Below are positions 23,324-35,700 of a stretch of 64,000 nt of DNA, in pieces (the stretch's first letter is position 1; the number at the start of each line of letters is the position of its first letter). The stretch spans positions 2,170,001-2,234,000 of the forward strand of contig RQOL01000855.1 of assembly GCA_013076295.1 (NCBI GenBank), written 5' to 3'. The stretch comes from Sanderia malayensis (Eukaryota; Cnidaria; Scyphozoa; Semaeostomeae; Pelagiidae). The notes below the pieces were generated by a model. That model saw nothing but the letters and a program-made list of their open reading frames with translations. It made no database searches and was not told the origin of the DNA. The translations under genes were made by a program, and so were the position numbers.

Positions 23324-26300
23324 ATGGACGACGATTCTGCAGTCATTTATGGCTTGGAACTACAGGTAAGAAGGTATATCCAAAAGTCCCAAAATTTTTT
23401 GGTAGCATTTTAAGGCAAGGTTTTGCTTTAAATTCGTTTCTTTGAACGGTTTATCTTGACGTATAGATTATATGAACTTTATCGTTTTGCTAATCCCTAG
23501 GCAAGGTCTCTGTGTCCGCAATACGGAGAAAGTGATGCAGTTAGATTTCTCGTTGGGACACAGTCGCTGAGATTTGACAATCAGGTAGGTAGACGTGTGA
23601 CGTTGTGTGTGGCGTTTATACTTTATACGAGAGGCAGTTTGTAAACATGTTTATAGTCTAATCTTTATATGAATGTGTTTCTATTGATCCTCTAGGTGCA
23701 TTTGATAGACTTTGATGATGAAAGTAACATCATCAACAAATGTCTTTTCGCACGATGCTGGAGAAATCTGGTAAGTATTTTATGACCTCTCCGACTCTGT
23801 CTGTGTGACAGCACTTACTTGTGCAGCTATATAATCACATAGGAAGCCGATGATATTGCTTCTGAAGAGTTGATTATTTGATTTGAAGAGACGTGGCCAT
23901 TTTAAGGGAGCAGGAGGATGGGGGTGTGTCTTCTGAGCATAGCTTCTCAAGTCATCTACATCACTCAAATCATGATGTCATATGTCATACAATATAGATA
24001 CAACAATAAGTACTTCATACCTTAACCAAAGAGATATGATAGCCAACTTATTTTTCTGATTTTTTTCTTGCAGCACCTTTGCATAATGTTTATTTGTTTT
24101 GTTTTCAGGCATATAAACTCAAGTCTAGCCGATAAAAATATCATATCAACTTGCTACAGTGAAAGTAAGTATATTGTATAAGTTGTATTTAATTACAAAA
24201 GTTGTATTCTCAGTCTAGTTACTTGTGCTATTTGCCTTTATTGGCTGTAACATGTCAAAGTTTGTCATCTAATGGAATCGTTAACTTATTTGCTTTCAAA
24301 AGATCTGTCCTAGAAGGCTGGATATATTCTCAAAGTGACCAAAAACTATGATGTATCATAATCATCTGGATCTCTGACATGAAACTTGTTGTTTATTTTT
24401 GAATTTTTTTATTAGTTGTTGATAATAAAGCAGAACTCAAAGCAGCTCTTTGGAGGTTGCCTCCTTCTGATGACACTGAACCTCCTTTAAGCCTGAATGA
24501 ATTCAGTAGTCCTACTTCAGGAGGACAACATTCAGCCTCCCTTAACAAGTTGTGTTCATTCAAAGGAGAGCATAAAAACGTCAAAAAGTGAGCATAAAAA
24601 TCTTGCTGTATATAATAAATGCATGCAAAGAAGTCAGTACGTTTTGCCCTTTTTCTATCGTCTGTTATGTTTTGACAACATGATATTTTGCAGCGTTCTC
24701 TGGAATCCATCTGGAGAAAGCAATAGAATCCTTACCATAGCCGATCGTCATATTGATGTTTGGACAGTTGATGAAGGAACAGCACAGGTTTTTACTTCTA
24801 TCAAATCTCTTCATATCTTTCAGAAATTAGTATGCCTCTTTAATAATGCATCCTTCCTTCTTTTATCCATGCTGCCTCTTGTTTTGCATAAGAAGATCCA
24901 AAGACTCCTGGTTTTCTTTTTATGAGAATTTCTTGTCTGTATCAAGTCTTTTTCGACAAAGATATTGCTCTATACCATGGGTGGCATTTCGAGTTTATAA
25001 AGACAGAAATAACACACAAGGGGTATTACATTGGCTGTAACTCCTACTTGCACGCTATTGCAATCATCACTATTCTATTTATGCATTTCACAGCTCGTAG
25101 ATTCGATGTCATTTGATGGAAAAGGGGACCCAAAGTTCCTGACCGGGCGATTCAACCCCCACCATGCTGGGAAGCAGTTGGCAACTGCTGTGGAGAACAG
25201 CATTCGAGGCTGGGATCTACGTTCATCAAGGCAAGTGTGTTCATGCATCAATTTGCAATCAACCTTGACGTTCTCTTTTCCTTCATGCTTCAACGTGCAT
25301 GATAATAACATCTCCAAGGTCACGGCCGTCTTTGTTTATTTATAAGGAGCCCTAGCTGTTAGTGAGGCGAGTTGCATAATGCACTTGTTGTCAAAAGCCT
25401 TCTCAGCTTAATTCCGTATTATCGTAAATCTTCGAATAAGCCCGGCGGCGTATTTGCAAAAGCGAAATTTAGCCTGATTATTGTTCAATATTAGGCAAAA
25501 TAAAAGCTATAGGATGCAGTCGATCAATAAAGTTATTGGTTTAAACTAGCTGTTATTTGCAATACATTCACTAAAAAACTTCAATGTCTCGATACTTGGG
25601 CTCAATATCCTTGCAAATGACTATCAGGATGGGGGTTTATTCGAGGGGAGGGGTTATTCGAAGGTGGGGGCTTATTCGAGGATTTACGGTATGTCTGTCT
25701 TTTGCGTGCAGACAGACGTTCACGATAGAAAATGCACACAGTCAGACGGTGCGTGATTTGGATTTCAACCCGAACAAGCAATATTACATGGTGAGCTGTT
25801 CTGACGATTGCACGACGAAGTTTTGGGACATTAGAAATTCGGACACTCCATTGATGGTTCGAAATGATCATTCGCATTGGTAAGTTTGCTTATTTGAATC
25901 AGTTGTAGTCATCAAATCATCATATAATCATAATCAGTTGTAATCATCAAATCATCATATAATCATCAGTTGTAATCATCAAATCATCATATAATCATCA
26001 GTTGTAATCATCAAATCACCATGTAGTCATCATCAAGCGAAATGAAGCATAATTGAATGTGAACTATTTACAGGGTTTGGAGTGTTCGCTACAACCACTT
26101 TCATGATCAGTTGCTTCTCAGTTCAAGCAGTGATAGCAGAGTGGCACTTTTGAGCATTGCTTCGCTGTCATCTGAACCATTTGGACATCTTGATGAAGAC
26201 GAAGACAACGAAGAGGACGAGACAAAGTAGCTACAATGCATCTATATTATTTGATTAAATCTTAAACAAACTCTTAAAGATTGAGTACTGTGTGGAAAGT

Positions 26301-26893
26301 CGAGGTGGTAGATTGTTTTCATCTCCAACACACCAGGGTTGTATTGCATTAGTGCTACAATACGGGACAAAATTTCTTAGAAACTTGAAAGATTCAGATA
26401 AAAATGCTATGTTTCTGCACACTTCTTCCCTGTGAGCAGAATACGACCTCCCACCCCCTACCACCAAACAATGCTATCTTGTGCACTAGTCTTTTCTAAT
26501 CGCCGTGCCAAAAGAATTTCGGCGATATTGTTTATAAGGGCCTCTAGAGACAACATTGTTTGAGGGGAGGGGGGGGGGTGAACTATACGTGTAAAACTTG
26601 CAAAAGTCTTAAGTGTCCCAAGAACGTTGTCCCCTATTATAGCTAGCGAAATGGCAGATTTGTACACAGTTAGCTGATGCATCAGTAACAGTTATAAACT
26701 ACGGTGGTTCTTTTGTAGACCGAAGGAGCCTGTAGAAGATCGTTTGATTGCAACCTTCGATGAACACGAGGACAGTGTGTATATTGTGGAATGGTCGGCT
26801 GCGGACCCTTGGATTTTCGCTTCCTTATCTTACGACGGACGCGTTGTTATCAACAGAGTGCCAAGAGCAGAGAAGTATAAAATTTTGCTATAA
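23324..26893 (+). CDS. EIPR1: EIPR1 (TSSC1) WD40 protein, with a 2-nt frame break
   Basis: Ten exons: 23324-23365, 23501-23584, 23696-23770, 24109-24164, 24416-24587, 24694-24787, 25094-25230, 25712-25879, 26074-26226, 26719-26893, for about 385 residues (human 387). It starts [14 protein letters not shown] and carries [47 protein letters not shown] and ends [20 protein letters not shown], all as in EIPR1. EIPR1 binds the EARP and GARP tethers and acts in endosome recycling and dense-core vesicle sorting. In exon 3 the frame is right up to INK; then two bases seem missing (near 23734-23738), because HDAGEIW and every later exon read in another phase. Exon 7 ends AAG|GCAAGT (a GC donor) or, with a shifted acceptor, uses GTGTGT; both give the same protein. 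Confidence 0.92.
25420..25691. mobile_element. MITE-like element in an EIPR1 intron
   Basis: The left end (TATCGTAAATCTTCGAATAAG) and right end (complement ATACCGTAAATCCTCGAATAA) are inverted, about 272 bp apart. The right end lies only 20 bp before the exon 8 acceptor. Related ends appear near 28919. Confidence 0.65.
25890..26035. repeat. ATC-rich tandem repeat in an EIPR1 intron
   Basis: Four imperfect units of about 35-40 bp built from AATCATCAAATCATCATAT, followed at once by the exon at 26074. Confidence 0.85.
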
Positions 26894-28003
26894 TTTCTAA
26901 ATGACACACAGTGCAGCAATGATAATGATTTCCAGCGTGCAAGGTGGACATCTCTCTCGATAAAAGCTCGATATTTGTTATCAGATATGTTGACTATTAT
27001 ATCTTATATCTGCTTTTGTCGTTCTTTTGCGTGCATCTGATATGATAGCTATGATAGTTATTAGAGATAATTGCGTACTCCTACCCAAATTCAAGGTGAT
27101 CGTGAGATCGTTGTAATTAATGGCAATTAAATGCTAGTAAATACCACTTTATGGTCCATGTTTGCAATACACCGCCGCAACACTGATATATTTGCACAAA
27201 GCCAAGTATATTGGCTGATATAGAGACATGTCTATATTTTTAATGCAGTCGGATTAAGACAGTTTTATGATACATGTTAGAAAAATTTCCAAAATTAGGT
27301 GGGATGTTTAATTGCAAAGTTTGTGCTCTTTGTTACCTTTAATTTCATTTTGGTTTTATTGTTTCTAATGGTCGTGAATTTTGGCCCACATTATCAAACC
27401 AGGACTATATTGAATTGCTTTCAAATTCTAATTTATCTCCAGAGAAATACAAGGCTTTTTTTGACAAAGTTTTTCAGCTCTAACTTCCTTAGCATGTTCC
27501 CAATTTCTTTACTAAAATTTTTTGAAGGCTTTTTTGCAACAACTGAAACATTTTACGTTTCCAAACATTTGCATTGATGGAAATTCGTGCTTGCACTCCA
27601 ATCTGTTTTCGAAATTTCGAGAACCTAAATCAAATTTACTCGTTATAAAGGGAAAAGTTACAGTTAAAGAGTTACCTGCAAGGGGGTAGTTTGGAAAGGA
27701 AATAAGAGAAGTACACGCAAAACAAAGAAATCCATTTTTTTCACAATGAAAGTAAAATGTTATTGTTAGATGAGGATGTTGTTAGATAGGTAACGATACA
27801 ATTGGTGCATAAACAGTTGTGCAACAGATTTATTTGCCTGTTACTTTGTTTACAAATGATGAAATGCATGAATAAGAAAGTATAAATAATAATGTTAAAT
27901 GCTGAAACTTTTTGAGAGTGGCAGGATAAATCAATTCGCCGACCAAAATCAAACCCTTTGACTGACCAAGTGAACCAAACCAAGTACAAGATACAAGATC
28001 AAA
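26894..28003. other. Intergenic, no gene seen
   Basis: AT-rich DNA between EIPR1 and the MIase-like gene. The ORF at 27299-27577 is low-complexity hydrophobic with no family match. The promoter of the next gene is expected in the last few hundred bases. Confidence 0.5.
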
Positions 28004-29203
28004 ATGTTGTTTTTCGTTGAAGTTAACATCGAATACCGAGGCCTTAGTCAACCAGAATTTCTGCAAATATTGGTACGAGAGGCCGAAGCCGCTATTGCCG
28101 TGAAGGAAAAGGGAGTTATTAAGGAAATTTGGAAGGTTTGCCAAATAAATTTTCAATGAGAACAACGCCCGCTTATGCTACATCCACCAGCTAGGCCACT
28201 TTCTGATTTTTTTCTTTTTGCAGGTTGTCGGTGAAAGAAAAGTTTATTTGGGTAGGATAGAGTCTAAATGTGTTTTTCGCTTTAGTTGCAATTTTACAGA
28301 GGAAAATTTGTGCTGATATATCATAATTTTTTCTTTATAGTTGTCGATGTGGAAAGTTCAGAAGCGGTTGAAACAATGTCTTTTTCTCTTCCTCTTTTCA
28401 AGGAATTGGGAAATCAGGTCGAAGTAAGTGTCACGCCTATTACTGAGTATTATAACTTTGCTAATTTTATCAACCAAGCTATTGGCAGCGATGAAAGATA
28501 TCCTGCCAAGAAAACATTTGTGAATCCTGAAAAAGAAGGAATTTTCTACTGGCTGAAGTTTACAATTGAATACATGGGTGAGTTAGTTGAGCAATTTGCT
28601 TGGGTTCTTGACTTGTTCCAGTTTGTCAATAATCAATAATGATTTTTAAATCAAATGCTTTCAAAATCAAACAAAATTCTTCATTTGTTCAACATTCACA
28701 ACTTTACAGACATGAGTCAGGACGAATTGTTCAGTATTTGGGCTGAGGAAGCAAAATTTGCTTTGAAAACACAAGAGTTGTTGGAGGATGGACTTTGCTT
28801 ATGGAAAAGTGTTGGAAAAAGAGAGGTATAGCTTTTGCATTTAACATGAACCATGTAAACCTTTGTATCCGTTAATATATTTTAATATATCCCTTTGATT
28901 TTTATTAGCTTTGTGATATATACCGTAAATGCTCTATAAAGCCCCTATCTCTAATTAGCTTCCCTCTAGAACATCAAAAAATAAGTACCCCTCTTGAAAG
29001 AGCTTATATGGTAATTGGTTTGAATTTATTGTTAATTGTCTTTAAAGGTTCATGTATTGTTACGTGTGGAGTCGCCAGAGGCACTTGACTCACTGAGCCT
29101 GGATTTACCAATTATGAAAAAAATGGGTGATCAGGTTAAGATTGAATGCAAATCAGTTTGCCCATATCAAAGATATATAAATGACATAAAGAAGAGAGTT
29201 TAA
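28004..29203 (+). CDS. Two-domain muconolactone-isomerase-like protein
   Basis: Five exons: 28004-28135, 28224-28251, 28341-28577, 28710-28825, 29048-29203; phases 0,1,1,0; 222 residues. Each half resembles bacterial muconolactone isomerase (MIase, CatC), a ferredoxin-like fold of about 95 residues. Half 1 has MLFFVEVNIEY, EIWKVVGERKVYLVVDVES and LPLFKELGNQVEVSVTPI, where CatC has a WRVVGRY...FDVES...LPLF...IEVTPL pattern. Half 2 (from about residue 112) has FYWLKFTIEYM, CLWKSVGKREVHVLLRVES and LPIMKKMGDQVKIE. Bacterial MIase isomerises muconolactone in the beta-ketoadipate pathway; whether this protein has that activity is unknown. No signal peptide is seen, so it is probably cytosolic. Introns and metazoan neighbours rule out simple bacterial contamination. 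Confidence 0.8.
28919..29015. mobile_element. Possible short MITE-like piece in the MIase gene
   Basis: The ends TACCGTAAATGCTCTATAAAG and (complement of the right) TACCATATAAGCTCTTTCAAG are imperfect inverted repeats in intron 4. The left end resembles that of the element at 25420-25691. Confidence 0.35.
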
Positions 29204-29778
29204 TGAACTTGTTGCTTCATATTGATGCTGCATAACTTCTAAGTAACTGAGCTTATGATTAATGGACCAGAAATTTTAGTATATATTGTGCAATATGATA
29301 TTGTATCTAGAACTAATTTCTGGAGTATTTTATTGAATTTTTTAATTTAATTGTCAACACACTGATTTCTGCTGTATTTTTATTTTTTTAAATATTCTGA
29401 GAGCACTTGTATACCCTTAATGACGTAATTAGCGCCCCCTGTCGAATAAACGCCCCTGTCGAGTTAGCGCCCTATTCGAAATGCTATTTTTAAATAAGCG
29501 CCTGGGCGCTAATTTCATTTACGCTAAGTATCTTCCACCTTTTTGATGCGAAGTTATTCCGAGACTCGGAAACAAAAGCCAGCTGACCCGAGCAGCACGT
29601 AAACAACAAGGACGGTATTTGACGAACTCGTCCAAACATCGCTGTATATGATAGATAAAGCTAATAGAGATCTTGTAGAATAAGAAATTACATATTGGAA
29701 TAAAGGTTGTTGTGTTATTTTTCCTCAAACCTGACTTATGGCTTATTCCAATGTCTAAGAACTGATAACAGACAGACA
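29204..29778. promoter_or_regulatory. Upstream region of the ORP9-like gene copy B
   Basis: A 575-bp spacer between the MIase stop and the ORP9-like start. A stretch near 29405-29520 has several AATAAGCGCC/TTAGCGCCC pieces in both directions and looks like a decayed MITE. The rest should hold the ORP9-like promoter; no core motif is clear. Confidence 0.4.
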
Positions 29779-32700
29779 ATGTCTGATGTTCCGGGAGAGC
29801 GAAAACCGGTTTATTATGCTTACGTGAATTCATGCGGACTGAACCCTTCAATAGATGAGCTGAACATTGATCTGCATTCTTGGTTGAGCGAAGAAGAGAG
29901 AAAGAAAATAAAAGAAGTAATGATTCGAGAAGAAGTAAGTATTTTGTGAATAGAAATTAACAAGATCGCTGGCCTAAGCGCTAATTCGTTCAGAATACCT
30001 GTTGCTTGTTCATTATTTGCAATATCATCGCTAAAGTCACCTGCCCGGCGCAAAATTAATGATATGTTTTATGATCACGTTTTTGAGAAGTCGACCATAG
30101 GCCCAATTCCCTTATCTCTAGGCTCATAGGGTATAAATCTTGAATTAAACTAACAAGCCACATTATATAAAGGAAATATTAAGACAGAACTCTCGGTCGT
30201 CCTTTGTGAAACAAGTGTGACAAAAGGGACCCTTGGATCACTTTCACCACTTTCTGTTCTTATTGTCCCTCCTGTTCCCAGTTTAGTTTGGGGGCGTGAC
30301 CAAGCGACCTTAAAATAATAGAACGTCATTTCTCTTTGATGCAAACTTATTATTTTCCCACAGGAGTTTATGAAGAATGAGAACAGTAAACTTCTGAGAA
30401 GGTATGTTGGCTGAACGTGCCTACATATGTTATGGAATAAGAGTGCAAGTTTTTTAAAGCCTCATTTGTCAAAGGTTTTTTCTGTTTCCAGTAAAGAGAT
30501 GGAAGGACAGCTGAGTAAGTTTACGAATTTGATGAAGGGATGGCAAAACAGGTGGTTTGTCCTGGATCCAGAGAAAGGAACACTGACTTACTTCTTGGTA
30601 TGTTAATGCTATTGCATGCAGTTGCAAAGTATCTCTGAGCTTTTTATGTACAGGGATTTTATTGCATTTGATGCACGTGTAACTCTTCGACATTTTATGT
30701 TTGAAATTTAGGATAAAGAGAGAGTAAAACACACTCCAAGAGGTTCTGTTCACCTAATTGTAAGTAAAACCATTGGTTAAATCAAAACTGCATTATTTAT
30801 TGGTATTTCTCTTGCAGACAAACAAACCATGTTTTGCGTGGAATCCTATTGCTTCAGTAACCCTAAGCCATTGGTTTTTATTTCAGGGGGCTGTTATTGC
30901 ACCTAGCGATGAAGATTCCAATCTGTTCACTGTTCACGCCTCCAATGGCGACATCTACAAGCTGCGTGGTAAGTTTCATTCATTCTCTTGTATGATAAAG
31001 CTACCTTGCATGTAACATGTAACAATTATGCATAATGTTACATTAAACCTTAACCCTTTTTGCAGCTGCTGATGCGAGAAGCAGACAACATTGGATAAAC
31101 ATGATGAGAGCTGTAGCAGAGTATCACGGCACAAGCCATCCTGCACCAAAGAAGTCTCCCGCACCCTTGCAAAGGAGCTCCACTATCGGCTCAAAGCATG
31201 GCACCAATACTGAACCTCCCTCGTTGAAGCGTACTGCCACATACTCACATGCACACCACAGAATGCCTCTGAGACCACTTGCTCCAAAAACAGTGTCACC
31301 ACCAGCTGCTAATGAGCTACATAATGTTAAGGATGCAATGAACAGCGTTGATGAGTATCATGCTTCTGTAATAGAAACACTTGAGGTATACCATGTATAA
31401 TTATTCCATTGCATCGCATCATTTATATATGCATTGCATATGTTGCTATAGCTATGTGTCTTAAACTCTTACTTGTAACAATAGCAATCAGGATACCATA
31501 CATGAGATAATGTGGGGTGATTAGGGTTAGAGAATGCTGGCTTTTCATGCCGGCCACAGTTCAAAGTGACTAACAGTTTAAAGAATTAGTGAATGAATAT
31601 TTATATAAATATTTCAAAGAGTTTTGATGCCATTGTATGGATTTTTGTGCAGAATGGATATCAAACTGGAGAGCCAGCAAATCCATTGGATGAGGTATTG
31701 TTATTATTACCAGACACCATCTCACTGAATTTAATCAGCTGTATGTTGCATTCAAGATGTCTTTTGACTAAATAGAAGCAATGTAATGAAATTCAATCAT
31801 TTTTCTGCAGAATGTTTTGATACTGAAGGCCACGTCTCAGGTAAGTGAAGCATGTCTGTTGCAAATTGACAGCTTTTTATTTAATTTTGATCTTCTTTGT
31901 TTACCAGATATATGCTAGATTTTCTTCGCCTTACCTTACCTCACATATTCCTTGACGTCTGTTGAGGTCCTTGGGGGCACTTGGCAGACACTTTTCTCAA
32001 TTTGTCTTTGCACTAACTTTCTTTAGGAACCGTTTGATAAGAATATACTATATTTTCAGGCAATGGTCAACATATTGCATCAATGTGGCACCATTCTGCA
32101 GCACCAGGTAAGCAGCAAGAGTAACAATGTCATTTGTAGCATATTCTACTCTCAGCCTTGTACTAGAACATAGCCTGTTTTGCAAAGACATTGCTTCTGC
32201 ATTTCATTCTGTTTCTGGCATGTATGGTATACGTCTGCATTTCGTTCTATTCCTGGTAATATGATATATGTAGAGTGTGGACTGTTTGACTATTTATGGC
32301 CACTTATTGGATGCTTCCAGGCAACAGAGCTGCAAGCTACTGCACAGGCTACTGGACTTCCTCCTGGTAAGTGTGAGACACAGATTTTCTCTATGAAAAA
32401 TCGCTCTGATATTTAATCAACTCGTTAATGATTCTACATTTCTTTATCAAGTCAGTTGTCTTTGTAAATAATGTGTATATCTTTTCTAAGTGCCCATATA
32501 GATAATATTTTCGTTTTTACAGTCAGGTGCCCATTCAGATATTAATTTTATGTTCTCTATTAGGTGCCTATATAGATAGTAATTTCACGTGACCTTCTAT
32601 CATGTGCCAATGTAAATAATAATTGCACACGTCTTTTTATAAGGTGCCCATATAGAGTGGTTGGAGCCTTCGCACACAGTGTAAGTCTTTTATCAATTAA

Positions 32701-35700
32701 TCATGCTCTGTGCTTTGAATCTTGCGTTTCTAAGTTTATTATACTTGCTTTATGCATGCGAATGTCATTCATGCGTTGTATTTTTGCAGAAACCAGAATG
32801 AAATGAGGAACAAGAGGCCTGCAAGAGAGAGACAGTTGGACGTCCCTTCTGACGACGAAAGAGCAGAGAATGATGCTTCAAAACTCTTAGAAATAGGTGA
32901 GATGAGCTAGTTCAACTCAAATTACTACCGTTCCTGTGTTGTAATCACATGTATTAATCTTCGATTTATTTGTGTTTTTAGAGTTTGATGACATCAAACA
33001 GTACGAGAAAGACGAAGTTATTGATATCAGAGACTTGGACGAAGCTTCTGAGAGCATGGAACCTCATAGGACAATGATTCTTAGCATATTATCTCAATTG
33101 AAACTCGGAATGGACTTGACAAGGGTTTGTTTTAACTCAACTTGCATATAGCATTAGTTATCTAACCTAGCTTTCCATGTTTCATACATCTACCTCTTCC
33201 ATCCGATTGCTTTATTCATTGCTTACTGTTCATTGTTCATTGTTCATTTCTTATTGATTGTTCATTGTTAATTATTGCATCTACGATCTCTATTATTCAA
33301 CCAACATTCTATTCTCATATTCCACTTATTCTTTCCTTCTGCTAGTAATTATCTCCATATATCCACTCCCTAGGTTGTACTGCCAACATTTGTCTTAGAG
33401 AAGAGATCTCTTCTTGAAATGTATGCAGATTTCTTCGCACATGCGGATCTGTTTGCAAGGTTTGTGTTGTTGTCACTAAATATCGGCGTCCGAATTCTAG
33501 AGTGACTAGAGCAAGAGTAGAGAGTCAAGCAAACTATAAATTCCATCATTCATTAATATTTTTTTCTCTTAGGATTACAGACCAACAAACACCGGAAGAT
33601 AGAATGTTTGCAGTTCTTGAGTTTTATCTCACGTCATTTCATGTTGGTAGAAAGGTAAGAGCTTCATGTAATTTAGAGCCAAATTCCTTATAGATCAAAT
33701 GAGCTTCATAAAGTTTAGAGCGAAGCTCCTTATGGATCAAACGAACGTCATATAGTTTAGAGCCAAGCTCCTTATAGACCAAGCGAGTTTCATATAGTTT
33801 AGAGCAAAGCTTCTCATAGATCAAACGAGCTTCATATAGTTTAGAACCGAGCTCCTCATAGATCAAACAAGCTTTATATAGTTTAGAGCCAAGCTCCTTA
33901 TAGATCAAACCAGCTTCATATAGTTTAAAATCAAGCCCCTTATAGATCAAACCAGCTTCATATAGTTTAAAACCAAGCTCCTTATAGATCAAACCAGCTT
34001 CATATAGTTTAAAACCAAGCCCCTTATAGATCAAACCAGCTTCATATAGTTTAGAGCCAAGCTCCTTATAGATCAAACCAGCTTCATATAGTTTAGAGCC
34101 AAGCTCCTTATAGATCAAACCAGCTTCATATAGTTTAGAGCCAAGCTCCTTATAGATCAAACCAGCTTCATATAGTTTAGAGCCAAGCTCTTTATAGATC
34201 AAACGAGCTTCATATAGTGTAGAGCCACGCTCCCTATAGATCAGACAGGCTTCATACAGTTTAGAGCGAAGCTCCTTATAGATCAAACGAGCTTCATATA
34301 GTTTAGAGCCACAAGACGTCAAGCAGTTAAAAACACTGATGAAGACACAGGTTTCTGCTATGTTTACAGGCTTCGTTGGCGAAGAAACCATACAACCCAA
34401 TAATAGGTGAAACGTTTCATTGCTCATACGATGTGCCCACAGATGCTGAAGATATGACGTCAAGTAATGGACAGTCGTTGGAAGCCAGTCATCGGGTGCA
34501 TTACGTTGCAGAACAAGTTTCACACCACCCACCAAGTAACCAATGCGATCTTATTTCGCTAAAGACTCTGATAACTTTATTAAAAATTGGAATCATTGGA
34601 TCTAACATATATAACCTTTTTCAACTTGTCTTGTATCAGCTTGTGCCATAACATAGTCTGTTATAGGTTCTTTCTTGCAGTTTCAGCATTCTATGCAGAG
34701 TGTCCGCACAAGAACACCAGTATGAACGCGCATATATGGACCAAGTCAAAGTTCTATGGCATGTCTATCGGTGTTGTTAATGTCGGTGAAGGTACGTCAG
34801 TCAAGGCTTTCTTTGCTCATGTTCTTTTATCCCTTTATTTCTTGTCTTGTTCCTCCTGTTCATTGTACTTAGTATATTGCCGTGTCGGAGTTTATTGAAA
34901 TAGTTTGACTCATTCAAGCATCAATCGTTTTTGTTTTCACAGGAGTTATCAGTCTGCACGATCATGACGAGGAATACCTGATAACGTTTCCGAATGCTTA
35001 CTGCAGGTTGGAAAATTTCATTGCTAGTTAATCACAATGCAACATTTTCTGTTTAATCACAATGCAACATTTTCTGTTTAATCACAGTGCAACATGTTCT
35101 GTTTAGTCGTTTAATTACAGTGCAACATCTGTTCATTCATTTAATTACATTGCAACACTTTCTGTTCAGTCATTATTCGGATGAGAGATGTATATATTTT
35201 GTTTCACATTCTAGGTCTATATTGACTTATCCGTGGGTGGAACTTGGGGGAAGGACGTTGATCAAATGCGCAAAAACAGGATACGCTGCAGTTATTTTAT
35301 TCCATACAAAGGTTGACACTTTATATTGCTTTTTAACCTCTGAACAATGTTGTTGGATGCTTTCCGAGTTGGGAGTTGAAGTGCTTTCTTTTCATTGTTT
35401 TGTAGCCTTTCTATGGTGGCACAGAGAACAAAATATCTGCAGAAGTCAAGTATGATTAATTGCTGTTTGATTCAGTGTTAAACATTTTCCCAGCTCATAG
35501 TTTATGGATCATTAATGCTTGTTGTTTGATAATTTAGATACATTCCAACTGGAAACATTTGCTGTCGAGCAGAAGGATCCTGGAATGGCTCCATGGATTT
35601 CTCTTTTGCAGATCAAGAGGTGGAGAATACCGTAAAAGCTTTACCAAGCCCCCTTCTTTATTATGACTTCCCTTTGGAACCTCAAAAGTTTGTAGGTTCC

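Noticed and set aside
28004..29203. Bacterial contamination as the source of the MIase-like gene
   Set aside because: Four phase-consistent GT-AG introns and continuous sequence with EIPR1 and ORP9 show that it is nuclear.
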